The notes under the pieces: model-generated
Seen by the model: only the letters and a program-made list of their open reading frames with translations
Database searches by the model: none
Told to the model about the DNA's origin: nothing
Assembly (NCBI GenBank): GCA_037893225.1
Contig: JAZGUH010000932.1
Span: 124,001-188,000, forward strand
DNA: 64,000 nt
DNA from: Hippasteria phrygiana
Taxonomy: Eukaryota > Echinodermata > Asteroidea > Valvatida > Goniasteridae
Direction of reading: 5' to 3'
Shown here: one piece after another, positions 45,873 to 56,179 of the stretch
Layout of the letters: the number at the start of each line of letters is the position of its first letter
Numbering within the stretch: the stretch's first letter is position 1
Made by a program: the position numbers and the translations under genes

Positions 45873-46433
45873 CTAGACCTCATTGACTTCTGTTTGTGCT
45901 TCTTCAGACCAAAGCTGTTGTGCTTCATTTACTTCTACAGATTTAAACCACTGCAAGGCTAGGTCCCATTCCTGATCCTCACAAACCAGTGCTGAACTTG
46001 TTATCTTTGATGACAGAGCACGCAATACATTACAACCAAGCAAGACAGGGTATTTATCTCTACTGGCAGCTTCATCGCTCAATACCAAAAAACTGGCTGC
46101 AAATTGCTGGCCAAATATCTCAATAAGGGTCTCTAAATAACCTTTTACTGGAACGGCTAAGCCGTTGACACCAACAAGCTTAACAAATGTGCCCACTTCA
46201 TGTAATTTCCCTACTTTCTCTGCTAAATGGTTGTGATAAAACTCGGCTGACACTAATGATGTGACCGCCCCAGTGTCTAGCACACAATCTGCGGGGACCC
46301 AAGCTACTAGGATGGTTGCTGTAGGACTGCTTGCAATTAGCTTTTCCTTTTCTGAAGCTGAAATTACCCTATCCAAATTAATAGGTTCGTTATTGACTGA
46401 TTGCTTTGTGGGCTCAAAATCGCCCTCCGGCAC
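45873..46433 (-). CDS. Protease-containing segment of gypsy copy B pol
   Basis: Same frame as the RT ORF and in the -1 frame relative to gag. The frame is open upstream across the gag stop, and its first codon here is GTG, so translation probably enters by frameshifting. Contains the aspartic protease motif CVLDTGAVTSLVS and, later, YPVLLGCNVLRAL, the usual I/LLG-type flap-to-C-terminal motif of retropepsins. It ends with TAG at 45873-45875, 12 bp before the RT ORF methionine, so readthrough or a mutation must be invoked to join it to RT. Confidence 0.82.
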   Translation of the reverse strand: MPEGDFEPTKQSVNNEPINLDRVISASEKEKLIASSPTATILVAWVPADCVLDTGAVTSLVSAEFYHNHLAEKVGKLHEVGTFVKLVGVNGLAVPVKGYLETLIEIFGQQFAASFLVLSDEAASRDKYPVLLGCNVLRALSSKITSSALVCEDQEWDLALQWFKSVEVNEAQQLWSEEAQTEVNEV

Positions 46434-46441
46434 AGTGCCCT

Positions 46442-47494
46442 CTATGGCGGAGGCAGCACATTTCCCACTTCCTTCCTTTGGTCGGAATTGGGTTCTACAT
46501 TAGATGTGTTTTTCTCTTGTCCATGCAAATTCTTTCGCTTGAAGCAATTTTCTAGCGTATGACCCAGCTTCTTGCAAAATGAGCACCGAGGTATTGATTT
46601 ATTTGGACTACCCCTACCCTTCTCAATCCCGGTAGCTAAGCGATCCAACCGCTCATTCATGAGGGTCTGTTGTTGAACAAGTTTGTCCACACTAGACACT
46701 AGACTTTTGTGGCTACTAACCAAGTCTCCCAACACTTTACTAATGGCCAAATCACTATACGAAGCATAATCCACCCTGCAGTCTATGTGTTCTACAGAAA
46801 ACACCTGGTTAGCAGTATCCTTACTGGGAGTGGAAATACGGGTTTCATCATCACAGAACAGTCTTAGGGCTAAATTCCGTATCTCAAAAAATGACATCTT
46901 TGGGTTATCCACCACAAGTCTTCGTAATTCCCTACGCACTGAGAGGTCGGTTACACCCCTAACAAACTGCTCTTTGAGGGCCCCCTCCTTCAGCTGACAC
47001 AGCGCCGCCTTTTCTTTGGGGTCCCTTGCTGCAGCCTCCATCCGATCATACAACCGTATGATCAAACGGCTAAAATCAGTGAGGCTCTCACCGTCCAGTT
47101 GCTCTCTGGAATAGAAGGCATGGTTCAAAGATTGAACCGTTTCCGGCGAGCCAAACCTAGCTTGCAATAGTTCACAAAGTTTAGAGAATTCAGCTCTTTC
47201 AACTATTGGGCAACAAAGTACCTCCTCACGAGCAGCACCCGTGAGGTGGTCCATTGCAGCAGCAACTTTCTGTTCATCGTTGAGACTTAGTTGCCTTGCA
47301 TAAGTCTCAAGGTCATCAAGCCATTCTTTAAGAGAAGGGTCTCCCGACTTCCGTGGGAAACCACAGAACTTAGCTAGTTTGACAGTGGGTGCTCGCTGAT
47401 AACGCAAATTTGAAAATGCATTGGCCAGAGTCTCAGCTATTAAGGCCTGATTAGATTTAGAAATGGCCTCTGCCATTACTTCAGGCACAGACAT
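46442..47494 (-). CDS. Gag protein of gypsy copy B
   Basis: 350 codons from ATG at 47494 (MSVPEVMAEAIS). The capsid-like region has FCGFPRKSGDPSLKEWLDD, AAREEVLCCP, FGSPETVQSLNHAFYSREQ and a coiled-coil-like stretch (VSSVDKLVQQQTLMNERLD). A single nucleocapsid zinc knuckle follows, CSFCKKLGHTLENC (C-x2-C-x4-H-x4-C). It ends with TAG at 46442-46444. Gag forms the particle that packages the RNA. Confidence 0.9.
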   Translation of the reverse strand: MSVPEVMAEAISKSNQALIAETLANAFSNLRYQRAPTVKLAKFCGFPRKSGDPSLKEWLDDLETYARQLSLNDEQKVAAAMDHLTGAAREEVLCCPIVERAEFSKLCELLQARFGSPETVQSLNHAFYSREQLDGESLTDFSRLIIRLYDRMEAAARDPKEKAALCQLKEGALKEQFVRGVTDLSVRRELRRLVVDNPKMSFFEIRNLALRLFCDDETRISTPSKDTANQVFSVEHIDCRVDYASYSDLAISKVLGDLVSSHKSLVSSVDKLVQQQTLMNERLDRLATGIEKGRGSPNKSIPRCSFCKKLGHTLENCFKRKNLHGQEKNTSNVEPNSDQRKEVGNVLPPP

Positions 47495-47782
47495 TGTTGT
47501 ACTCTAGATAGTGCCACACTCAACCAGCAACATACATATAAACTATAATACAAAATACATGTACATAATTACAAGTAGCGAAACTGTGCCATATAATGAG
47601 CAATGCATGTAAAGGCCCCGTCTGGCTACATATTGTGTCAACCCTTAGGCTTACACATTAAATGGTCAGAAAGTGAAATTCTCTCTAGAAATCACCAAGC
47701 AACCACAGAAGATTGGCAAACAAAATTATATATAATACTGACACAGATATCAACACTGCCAGGGTCAGTGAATATATGATTC
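47495..47782 (-). other. Leader of gypsy copy B between the 5' LTR and gag
   Basis: Non-coding leader. A TGGCAGTG motif, which could pair with a tRNA 3' end, lies about 22 bases beyond the shared LTR edge, farther than usual. The primer site is therefore uncertain. Confidence 0.4.
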
Positions 47783-48663
47783 CGAAAACGGTGTGTAATA
47801 ATTGCAGGTGGGTGAAGATGCAGTTAAAAATGATCAGGATCCCATGATGAAGACTAATAATCACTGGTAGTGGTACAGAAAGAAAGATAGATCGATCCCC
47901 AGGCGCAGCACAGCCTCGATAGGCCTACACTTTGCCTACAAGAAAACAACGTGAGAAACGCATGGTCAAAATACATGTAATACGAGTGGTTGTGTGTGCA
48001 CACACACAGGAACAGTGGCAGGTCAAAGGTCATACATGTACAATACAAATCTATGCACTGCGCATACAATGTGTATTGGCACGACACTGCCCGTGGCAAT
48101 GATGCTAAGCTCCAAAAGTTTTGAGTGAGAGTGTCTCAGCTTTTAACACAAGTTCCCCACAAAACTACCAAAAAGGACACTCACCACAAGTTCTGGAAAT
48201 GCCCGCCTTCACTCAGAGCATACTCATGCTCCCAACGGAGGCGGCTAAACAATGAAAAATACGAGGAAAAATCCTCGTGAACCGGAGCACGAATGCCACC
48301 GCCACAACAGAGAAAAGGAAGCCCACTCGCATGTTGTGGACACACCACCAAGCGTTTCTCAGATATTACTACTCCACAAAATAGGGTAAAATATTAAAGA
48401 TAACGATAAATTCCGTTGTCTTTTAAAAGAAACCTTCACTCAATGGACCTTCACATAATTACAATTCTTATACAATCCAAAGAACGAAATATGGGACAAA
48501 AGCCTTTAAATTTGGGTCTAATTGTCTTAATGGCGTATGAATTCCACGACAACTAGTGACATTTATATGCATATGCATCAGGGACACATGCAAATTAGGG
48601 TGAACTAAATATAGCTCAGTATCTGGGGAGTTGGACAGTGAGCGAATACTGCGTGCCCCCACA
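47783..48663 (-). repeat. 5' LTR of gypsy copy B
   Basis: Matches 39920-40806 from cgaaaacggtgtgtaataat to gcgtgcccccaca, lacking a 6-bp segment near 48080 that the other LTR has. The high similarity suggests recent insertion. Confidence 0.88.
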
Positions 48664-48899
48664 ATATTTTAACAAGTACCAAGTGGTACAGCCCACGGCG
48701 GGAATACGCGTTAAAACTTCTCTCGGTCCACGAACCGTACAACCGCGAATTTTGCAATGCAATGGGGCGTGATCTAATATGCAGATTGCGCATGCGCATC
48801 AGTGTTACGAAAACACCGGTTCCCGACTCATTAGCAAAGCCGTGATACACGCGTGGCATGGAAACATATACACCCGAGTAAACTGTCCATCCGCCCACG

Positions 48900-49469
48900 T
48901 CACCGTTTCACTTTAAATAGAAATAAGGAAATTGGGGAAATAAGGAAATTTGGCTCCAAGGATAAGGAGATTTTCATTTTGATTGTGCGGCCTCCGTGCG
49001 GAGGCAGGAGGCGGCCGTGAGATTTTCGTACGGATTCACGGGCGCCGCGGCCTCTACGATTTTGTTTAGCGAAAAGATATACAAATTTGAAAAAATCGTA
49101 AGCCCGTAGCCCGTAGACATGTCGCAGGTGGCATTGCACAATCCCCGCACGGGCACCGCGTGGAGGCCGCGCGCTGATCGTGCAGAAAACGCAAGATTTT
49201 AGGTGGACATTGGGTCAAACAAAAATCGTACGGAGATTGTAGGCTCTTGGGACAATCGCACGGCCCTCACACAGCTATCGCAAGGTTGCCGCTCGCTGCC
49301 CGTGCAGTACCCGTGAAATCGCACGGATATCGCACGGATATTGAGCAGTCATCCCGCGGCAACCCCACAGCGGCCGCACCATCTCCGCGCAGCCTCTGTA
49401 CGGCTTTGCCCCGGCCTGCCCCCGAGGGCCCGTACGAGAAATCACACGATGCTGGTACACATACGCCTA
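48900..49469. repeat. Degenerate 'cgtacgg / gcacgg / ccgtagc' repeat region
   Basis: Many short GC-rich words (cgtgcggaggc, cgtacggattcacgg, cccgtagc) in both orientations, resembling the 1-1900 region. The trend continues to about 49720 on the other side of the MITE. ORFs on both strands (up to 145 codons) are repeat-derived. Confidence 0.5.
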
Positions 49470-49649
49470 AAGGGCCGGTCACACTGGCCGCGATAACGAA
49501 GACGATAACGAAAACGGTGAGAATAAACGGCATTGATTGGTGGAATTGTCGTGCGGTAATACGCGCGCGTTCCATCCACCAATAGGGAGCGTTTATTCGC
49601 ATAGTTTTCGTTTTCGTTATCGTTATCGTGGCCAGTGTGACCGGCCCTT
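49470..49649. mobile_element. MITE, AAGGGCCGGTCACACTGGCC ends
   Basis: Left AAGGGCCGGTCACACTGGCC and its exact complement at the right, flanked by TA (49468-49469, 49650-49651). Inside, cgataacgaagacgataacg and its counterpart cgttatcgttatcg continue the pairing. 180 bp, non-coding. Confidence 0.75.
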
Positions 49650-50030
49650 TAGCCCGTAGCCACCTACGATGCCCCAAAAATCGTACGGAAAATCGTAGAC
49701 CCATTTATTGCACGGCGCCCGGGGCAAATGTGAATTAGGCATGAGGCGTAAGCAGCAGGAAAACACGGAAAAGTGGTATTTTCTGGTTGGATATATTGTA
49801 CACATACTGTAAATACATGTATACCATGTAGTCCATGCCATCGCGTACATTATTATAGGGACGACTGCTAATATCTCATATACAAAAATAACATAAAAAA
49901 TCACGACAACGACGACAACAATAACAACCACAATGAAAATAACAATAACATCAATTATAAATACAAAGGATTTGAGAACCAAGCTTTAATTTAATTACAA
50001 TAAAAAAAAAAATTCTGCCATGAAATAGAA
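49650..50030. repeat. Low-complexity region (aac/gac-rich), no gene
   Basis: Holds the end of the cgtacgg repeat region and a simple (acaacg / aataac)-rich tract at 49895-49965. The 119-codon minus ORF (IVVVIVVVVVV) is its translation. Confidence 0.5.
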
Positions 50031-50294
50031 AGTTACTTTTGAGAGCTGATTTTTATCACGGTTTATCAAGTCCCACTTATGTCATTTGTCTAAAAGTCGT
50101 CGCTGGGGGCACCAAACAAAACTTTAAAAATATGACGTCATGTTACAGCTTCCCCTTTTGCACAATGTACCAAGTATAAAAGGAGAAACCGTAACATGAC
50201 GTCATATTTGTTTGCTTCCCCCAGCGACGACTTTTAGACAAATGGCATTAGCGCGCTAGACGGGACTTGATAAAAACAGCCCTCAAAAGTAACT
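50031..50294. mobile_element. Foldback MITE
   Basis: agttacttttgagagct at the left pairs with ctcaaaagtaact at the right. Further in, tttgtctaaaagtcgtcgctg pairs with cagcgacgacttttagacaaa, and gacgtcatgttac with gtaacatgacgtc. About 264 bp with moderate mismatches. No ORF. Confidence 0.75.
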
Positions 50295-50496
50295 TCTTTA
50301 TTCATTTCAAATTCGTGTAGCAGAGGCACACACCCTAATGCAAAGTCTTGCCGCGAAAAGTGACGTCATGATGACGTCATGACGTGTCACGTGACGTCAT
50401 CTTAAAGGTGCATTTTTAAAGGGCCCATATCTAGAGAACCGTAGGTCTGATTGCTTTCAAACCTGGTATGTTGGATAGTCTAGCATGTGTTATATA

Positions 50497-52101
50497 CTAC
50501 TCAAAAGAAGTTAAGGGTCAAAGGAAATTTTTTGATCATTTTTGTAAGTATGTCTTTTTAAGCCAGATAGGGTCAGAATATCCCCCTTTGGGTTGTCATT
50601 TGGACTATAGACATCACGTTATTATGGGACATGTAATCATTGCACTTATCTTTAGAAACTTTTTAACTTAACCCAGATTTCCTTTTCATGGATTTGAAGC
50701 ACGAACTTAGTCAGACTAAACTGACAAACTGCCTCGAAACACCCATTGTGCCACCTCATGCACCATTTGCACGTGTTTTGCATGAGTGTCATTCCATGCA
50801 TGCCAATTTTAGCAATAAAAGGGCTGAGCATTTTCCATTCATCATCACTTGAAATTTGAAGATGGTTCGACGACAACTCAGCATCCAAGACAGGGAAAGG
50901 GCCATTGGCTGGCTACAAGATGGACAAACTCTGATAACTGTGGCTCAGCGTCTAAGTGTAAGCCAAAGCGTTATCGGCAGACTCTGGCAGATGTTTAGGA
51001 CAACTAATGCTGTGCAGAATCGCCCCCGTTCTGGAAGACCCCAATCAACAACAGCACGAGAAGACCGCTTCCTGATGATAACGGCGTTGCGACAGCGCTT
51101 TGTGACCGCTAGACATCTTCGAGATCAACTCAGAGCTGCCAGAGGCACCAACGTGTCCGACCAGACCATTAGGAATCGTCTGCGAGACCGAGGTTTGCGA
51201 TGCCGGCGTCCTGCAGTCCGACTACCGCTACTTGACCGTCACAGAAGGGCTCGCCGAGATTGGTGCAGACGTCATATCCGGTGGAACCGTGGTCAGTGGG
51301 CAGAGACAATGTTCACAGATGAGTCACGCTTCTCGCTCCAGTTCAATGATGGCCGGGCTCGTGTTTATCGTCGTAAAGGAGAGAGATTTGCTGATGTCAA
51401 CGTTGCTCAACGTCTACCATTTGAAGGAAGGAAGTGTGATGGTGTGGGCGGGGATATCCATAAACCACAGAACCCCTCTGTACGTCGTCAACGGAAATTT
51501 GACTGGTCAGCGTTATCTCAACGAGATTGTTCAACCTCTGGTAATGCCACTTCTGCAGCGGATTGGACCAGGAGCTTGGTTCCAGGACGACAACGCAAGA
51601 CCTCATCGTGCCAGGGTGGTGACCGACTTCCTGCAGCAGCAGAACGTTCAGCAAGCACATGGATTGCCTGCATATTCATCCGACTTGTCACCCATTGAGC
51701 ATGCGTGGGATGAACTAGGGCGGTGAGTTCGATCACATCATGTCCCTGCCGTCAACCTCTGGCAACTGGCTCGGCGATTAGTCCCAGAATGGCAAGCGAT
51801 CCCTCAACGTCATTTCCAACGTCTGATGAACAGCATGCGCCAACGTTGTCAAGAATGTGTGAATGCTAACGGTGGCTACACCAGTTACTGAAGCTTCTGC
51901 GACTTGTGTGAACATCATTTTGGGGGTACATGACTTTTTTTCATCAGGGTAATAAACTAGTGTCTGATCAAAAGTTTTTTGTTTGTGTTTTCTGTTCTTA
52001 AGCCATCAAAGAATTATGTTGTCATTAGTCGTCACCATTTTAGCTCATTAGCTTATATTTATATGCACAAATATTTTTGACCCTTAACTTCTTTTGAGTG
52101 G
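50497..52101 (+). mobile_element. Tc1-like transposon with TA duplication
   Basis: CTACTCAAAAGAAGTTAAG at the left and the complement of CCACTCAAAAGAAGTTAAG at the right, flanked by TA (50495-50496, 52102-52103). 1605 bp with one transposase gene, typical of the Tc1/mariner superfamily. Inserted in the CRE-rich repeat. Confidence 0.92.
50862..51891 (+). pseudogene. Tc1-like transposase (one frameshift, one stop)
   Basis: From ATG at 50862 (MVRRQLSIQDRERAIGWLQD) the paired helix-turn-helix region has VAQRLSVSQSVIGRLW and the GRPQ hook at NRPRSGRPQ. The first catalytic Asp is in TMFTDESRFSL. A one-base shift near 51430 moves reading to the frame with VMVWAGIS, then the second Asp in WFQDDNARPHRA and the Glu in SPIEHAWDELGR (DD34E type). 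A TGA at 51724-51726, probably from CGA, precedes the last 55 codons (to TGA 51889-51891). Total about 343 codons, normal for Tc1. Confidence 0.9.
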
Positions 52102-52860
52102 TATATATGAAAATTGAGGTGACCTCATGATGACGTCATTATACAATTTGTATATGGTTGTTTAGGTTTTTTAACCATATCTCGTCAACAAAACATGTAA
52201 ATTTCAAAATTCTTTTTGTGATAGGTTTGTTAGGTCATCGGTACTTACATATAAATGTAAACAAAAGTGTGACGTCATGATGACATCATCAAAAATGTGC
52301 TTTTTTGAAACAAACATAAGAGTGGATCCGAAATCGGTGGGCAGGTAGATATTGTTACTCGTACGGAAAATCCGAAGTGACGTCATTATGATTTTCTATG
52401 AAATTTTGTTCTCCTCTGAACATTTTACACTGTCGTTGATCAGATTAACTCTAATCTTGACATAGCCCAAGACTACGTTGCAAATGTTTCCTTTGACAAG
52501 TGCCGTCATGATGACGTCATCATGGGCCACGTGACGTCATCTTAAAGGTGCATATTTTTAGATCCTGCATCTGGAGAACTGTACTTCCGATTGCATCCAA
52601 TCTTGGTATGCTGGTAGGCCGGCTAGCGTTACAGATGAAAATTGATGTGACGTCACGATGACGTCATCATATAATTTTATATCACTTTTTAAATTTTCGA
52701 ACCTTTAAGCCATATCTCTTTAATGGAACATGCTAATTTTGAAATTATTTTTGTAATATTATGTTTGTTAGGTCATATATACTTCAATGTAATTGTGGAA
52801 AATGTGTGACGTCATGATGACGTCATAAAAAATGGGCTTTTTAAAAACACATATAATGGT

Positions 52861-53404
52861 AGGTCCGATTATCATAAAAATTGATGAGTAGGTAAGATGT
52901 TTTCACTAGCATATAAAATAGTAGCAGAAACAGCAGCAGCAGCAGCAGTAGTAGTAATTACACTTTTTGTTTAATTTGAGGCATTAAGAAAATAATGCTT
53001 TATTAATACTATCCTGTAATCTTGCCATTTTTTTGCAATATATTTTTTGCTGGTGTTTGAAAATAAACGGTTTATTGAATAGAATCGAAACTGTACCAAC
53101 ATTGTCTGTGTAAAACAAATTAATATAACTAGAAAGCAATATGAACATTCAGGTCTTTGAAGTTTTAGGTCATTTCAAAAATGAAATCTTGGCAAGCGGT
53201 ATATTTTCGTCAGAAGAATTATCTGATGAAGATTGAATTTCTGGCTCCGGTTCTACTCGAGTTGGAGCTGGACTTGTAATGCCTCTTGAATCTGCAGTGC
53301 AAAACCTTATGCTTGTGGTGTGACAGACCTGGTACAGGAAGAGGCTCAGGCAAATCCCATGGTGGAAGAATGGATGGATCCCAAAGCATCTGAAACTCCT
53401 GATT
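52861..53404. other. No gene seen; short (AGC)n tract
   Basis: AT-rich. A short cagcagcagcagcag run lies at about 52930-52950. Nothing else recognised. Confidence 0.35.
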
Positions 53405-53464
53405 TATAACCGGTGAGGAGCCTAGTCGGCTCGGGCCATTATCGGCGACGCCTCACCGGTTATA
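53405..53464. repeat. Perfect 14-bp inverted repeat (60-bp hairpin)
   Basis: tataaccggtgagg at 53405-53418 is exactly complementary to cctcaccggttata at 53451-53464, around a 32-base loop containing cctagtcggctcgggcc. Too short for a typical MITE. Could be a structural RNA element or a cruciform. Confidence 0.6.
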
Positions 53465-54680
53465 GACTACATGTTTATACACGCTCCAACACACTTTTAT
53501 TCCCATTCATTAACATCTTGTTCCTTAAAAACGTCAAAAACATCTAAAAATTGACCAACAAATCAGTTTTATTCGAACATTTTACGTTATGTTAATGTCC
53601 ATATCCAAGACGTCTAGGGCCTTTGCGTATCTGATTACTGCCTCATTTCGGTGCACTTTCAGTAGATTAAAAACTAGAAAAAAAATGTCTTATGGTTTTC
53701 CTCGGTACCGAACAAACTTATTTTGACAATGTTGGTCGATTTTGCAATGACACTGAACATGTTGAACACATTTCTTTTCCCATTTTTCACCCATGCAATA
53801 AAGAAACCCGCCTAGAAAAATTGAAGACTGAATTTTGGAGGAAGGATAAAAGAGAAATTCGTTTATTTCATGTCAGAAACTTGACTGTTTGGTGTCGTTG
53901 GCTCTAGTCTTACCATGGTCGTCCTCATGGGCGTAAATCCCTGGGTAAATATCCCCCCGCCCCACTTTCGGCCGGGGGCATGGCCCATAGAATCTCTACC
54001 CCCACCCCCCCCCCCCAAATTGTCCTGTCTCATGAAAAAATAGGCGTATTTTGCGACACAATTTGCAAAACATAAATTCATGTGATAAATCATATGTATC
54101 GTAGGCTGCACGGCCATGTTTACAGCTGCATATGTACATTATGGTGTACATTTTTGAAGACCGCCCTCCAAGTTTGTGATAATCCTTGACCCAAATAATG
54201 CATCTAGGACTACCAATCCAATTACAAATGAAGGTTTTATAGACGATTTGAGAAGATTAAAGAAAAACATACTTTTTCAATTTGTTTTCTAGTAACGGAT
54301 TCAATAAAACAACAACTTCTATTTTGAGCATCTGCAACCCTCTGAATAAAAATAGTTTTGTATTGGTTGCTTTCGCGCCTCTAACGCATAGCAGATCCAC
54401 CCTTGGTAACATTTATTGTCAGGCCGGACATAATTCGACATTTTTAAGTAAATATAGGTTTCCCGCACATTTTTAAACTGTTTTCATTCAAATTCCTATA
54501 CGGTTAACTTCAATTTTGTCTCAAAAATTCATGACCTTGCATATCTTCAAAGAGCACGGACAGTATAATCTTAAACATAAAATATCTACCATTATACTTA
54601 CTTGTGCATGAAAATGAAGGATTTGCGACAGACTCGTACCACTCAACCATATCGAAATACCAGCAGTTATGACTAATACT
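53465..54680. other. No gene seen; contains a second 'gggcgtaaatccc' repeat
   Basis: 53930-54020 matches the opening of the repeat at 8632, with a C run near 54007. The rest is AT-rich. The 71-codon ORF at 53692 has no recognised domain. Confidence 0.4.
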
Positions 54681-54711
54681 CCTGCGTTAAGAGTGCAGAC
54701 AAAATGAGCCT

Positions 54712-55285
54712 GCGGACACAATGGGGCGGACATAATAAGCCTCCGGACATAATGGGGCGGACATAATGGGCCTGCGGACATAATGGGGCGGACATAATGG
54801 GCCTGCGGACACAATGGGGCGGACATAATGGGCCTGCGGACACAATGGGGCGGACACAATGGGCCTGCGGACATAATCGGGCGGACATAATGGGCCTGCG
54901 GACACAATGGGGCGGATATAATGGGCCTGCAGACACAATGGGGCAGACATAATAGGCCTGCGGACACAATGGGGCGGACATAATAGGCCTGCGGACATAA
55001 TGGGCCTGCGGACATAATGGGCCTGCCGACATACTGGGGCGGACATAATGGGACTGCGGATACAATGGGGCGGACATAATGGGCCTGCGGACACAATGGG
55101 GCGGACATAATGGGCCTGCCGACATAATGGGCCTGCCGACATACTGGGGCGGACATAATGGGCCTGCGGATACAATGGGGCGGACATAATGGGCCTGCGG
55201 ACACAATGGGGCGGACATAATAGGGCGGACATAATGGGCCTGGAAAAGCGTACGGACATAATGGGCCATGCGGACATAGTGGGCC
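54712..55285. repeat. 31-bp minisatellite (gggcctgcggacataat...)
   Basis: About 18 units of a 31-bp repeat built from two half-units, gggcctgcggacaYaat and ggggcggacataat. Some units have lost or gained a half-unit (54980-55030, 55110-55150). Long minus-strand ORFs (198-272 codons, PIMSAPLCPQAHYVR) exist only because the unit lacks stops. Confidence 0.95.
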
Positions 55286-55299
55286 GTAACAACCGTACC

Positions 55300-55990
55300 A
55301 TCTGGTCAGATTTGCGTAGGGCCTCAACTCCCGCTGCATATGGCGCGTGTATGAATTACTGCACTAATGCAAACCATGGAGGAATAAGACACATTTCCTC
55401 CATGTGTATACAACCCAAAAGCACAGCAGCATAATCGCACGGTATAGTCCGATAGCCTATACTGTCAGAGATGTTCACGATAAATTCCAGAGATGGCCAG
55501 GGTTGGAGTGATGGTCAGCAACACCAGTTGCACAAAGGATATCTGGCCACATTACCACCAGGAACATATCCAAGTAAAATTGGTCTCAAGGCCATGCCAT
55601 CGCGTGTACGCGGGTGGGGGTATGAGAAAACACCAAATTTCCGCGTAGCTCACTATTTGGACGAAAAATGTACATGTGCGGCCGTATTGCGTTAGGCCCT
55701 GTCCGCACCAACATGCTGTACGTGCAGGCCGATCTGATGAATGGAACAATTGGTCTTGAAGTTTAATCCCCAGATAAAAGCCCCATTAAAGACAGTGTTT
55801 GGTCAGATCGATTATCTTTTAACCACAGAACCTGTATACACGCGTGTATACACACAGGCCGGAATGGATCCCCGCAAGTTGAAAAGATTACACATTACAA
55901 AAACGTAACTGCATTTAGTTTCGTTTAATTGTACAAACATTCACACGACAGAGATGCTAAGTTGACCTTGGTACCTGTCCCCAAGCCAAC
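55300..55990. other. No gene seen
   Basis: Mixed sequence with a short acgcgtgtatacacacagg motif near 55838. ORFs of 65-87 codons have no domain. Confidence 0.3.
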
Positions 55991-55994
55991 AGGC

Positions 55995-56175
55995 ATGGCT
56001 TCACACTTAGTTCATACACGGAGTTCATACACGGAGTTAGTTAATAAAAACTCGAATATATTCAATGTTTGTTCAAACGTATATATTTATTTTATATATT
56101 TTTTACAAACTTGGAACATATTGAGGATTCCCTTAATCGTCAATTCCATAATTGGAGACATTTACTTTAAAATGA
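55995..56175. repeat. Left arm of a large inverted pair
   Basis: atggcttcacacttagttc, a duplicated atacacggagt, ctcgaatatattcaatgttt and ccttaatcgtcaatt match the complement of 60660-60858. The two arms are about 4.5 kb apart and could bound one element (see findings). Confidence 0.65.
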
Positions 56176-56179
56176 ATGT

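Larger units (their letters stand above)
39920..48663 (-). mobile_element. Ty3/gypsy LTR retrotransposon (copy B), near-intact, with an SGNH hydrolase ORF
   Basis: Sense strand is minus. LTRs of about 880 bp lie at 39920-40806 (3') and 47783-48663 (5'), very similar with a few substitutions and a 6-bp indel. Between them, in sense order, are gag (47494-46442), protease (46433-45873), RT-RNase H-integrase (45860-42270) and an SGNH-type hydrolase ORF (42042-41441) where env would sit. The RT-RNase H-integrase order defines Ty3/gypsy. I could not find a target duplication. Confidence 0.92.
50350..52860. repeat. CRE-palindrome-rich repeat, two diverged tandem copies split by a Tc1 element
   Basis: Copy 1 (50350-50496 continued at 52102-52470) and copy 2 (52490-52860) share catgatgacgtcatc, cacgtgacgtcatcttaaag, ggtgcat, gaaaattgakgtgac and aggtttgttaggtcat in order. 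TGACGTCA, the CREB/ATF palindrome, occurs many times. Copy 2 lacks the Tc1 insertion at the corresponding site near 52630. Confidence 0.7.

Noticed and set aside
39920..48663. Endogenous retrovirus with env
   Set aside because: The third ORF has SGNH hydrolase motifs and no signal peptide, transmembrane segment or fusion peptide, so it is not an envelope gene.
49247..49704. Overlapping 112-145 codon ORFs
   Set aside because: They cross the palindromic MITE and degenerate repeats on opposite strands and contain no domain.
54521..55339. Overlapping 198-272 codon ORFs with PIMSAPLCPQAHYVR repeats
   Set aside because: Translation of the 31-bp minisatellite in three frames.
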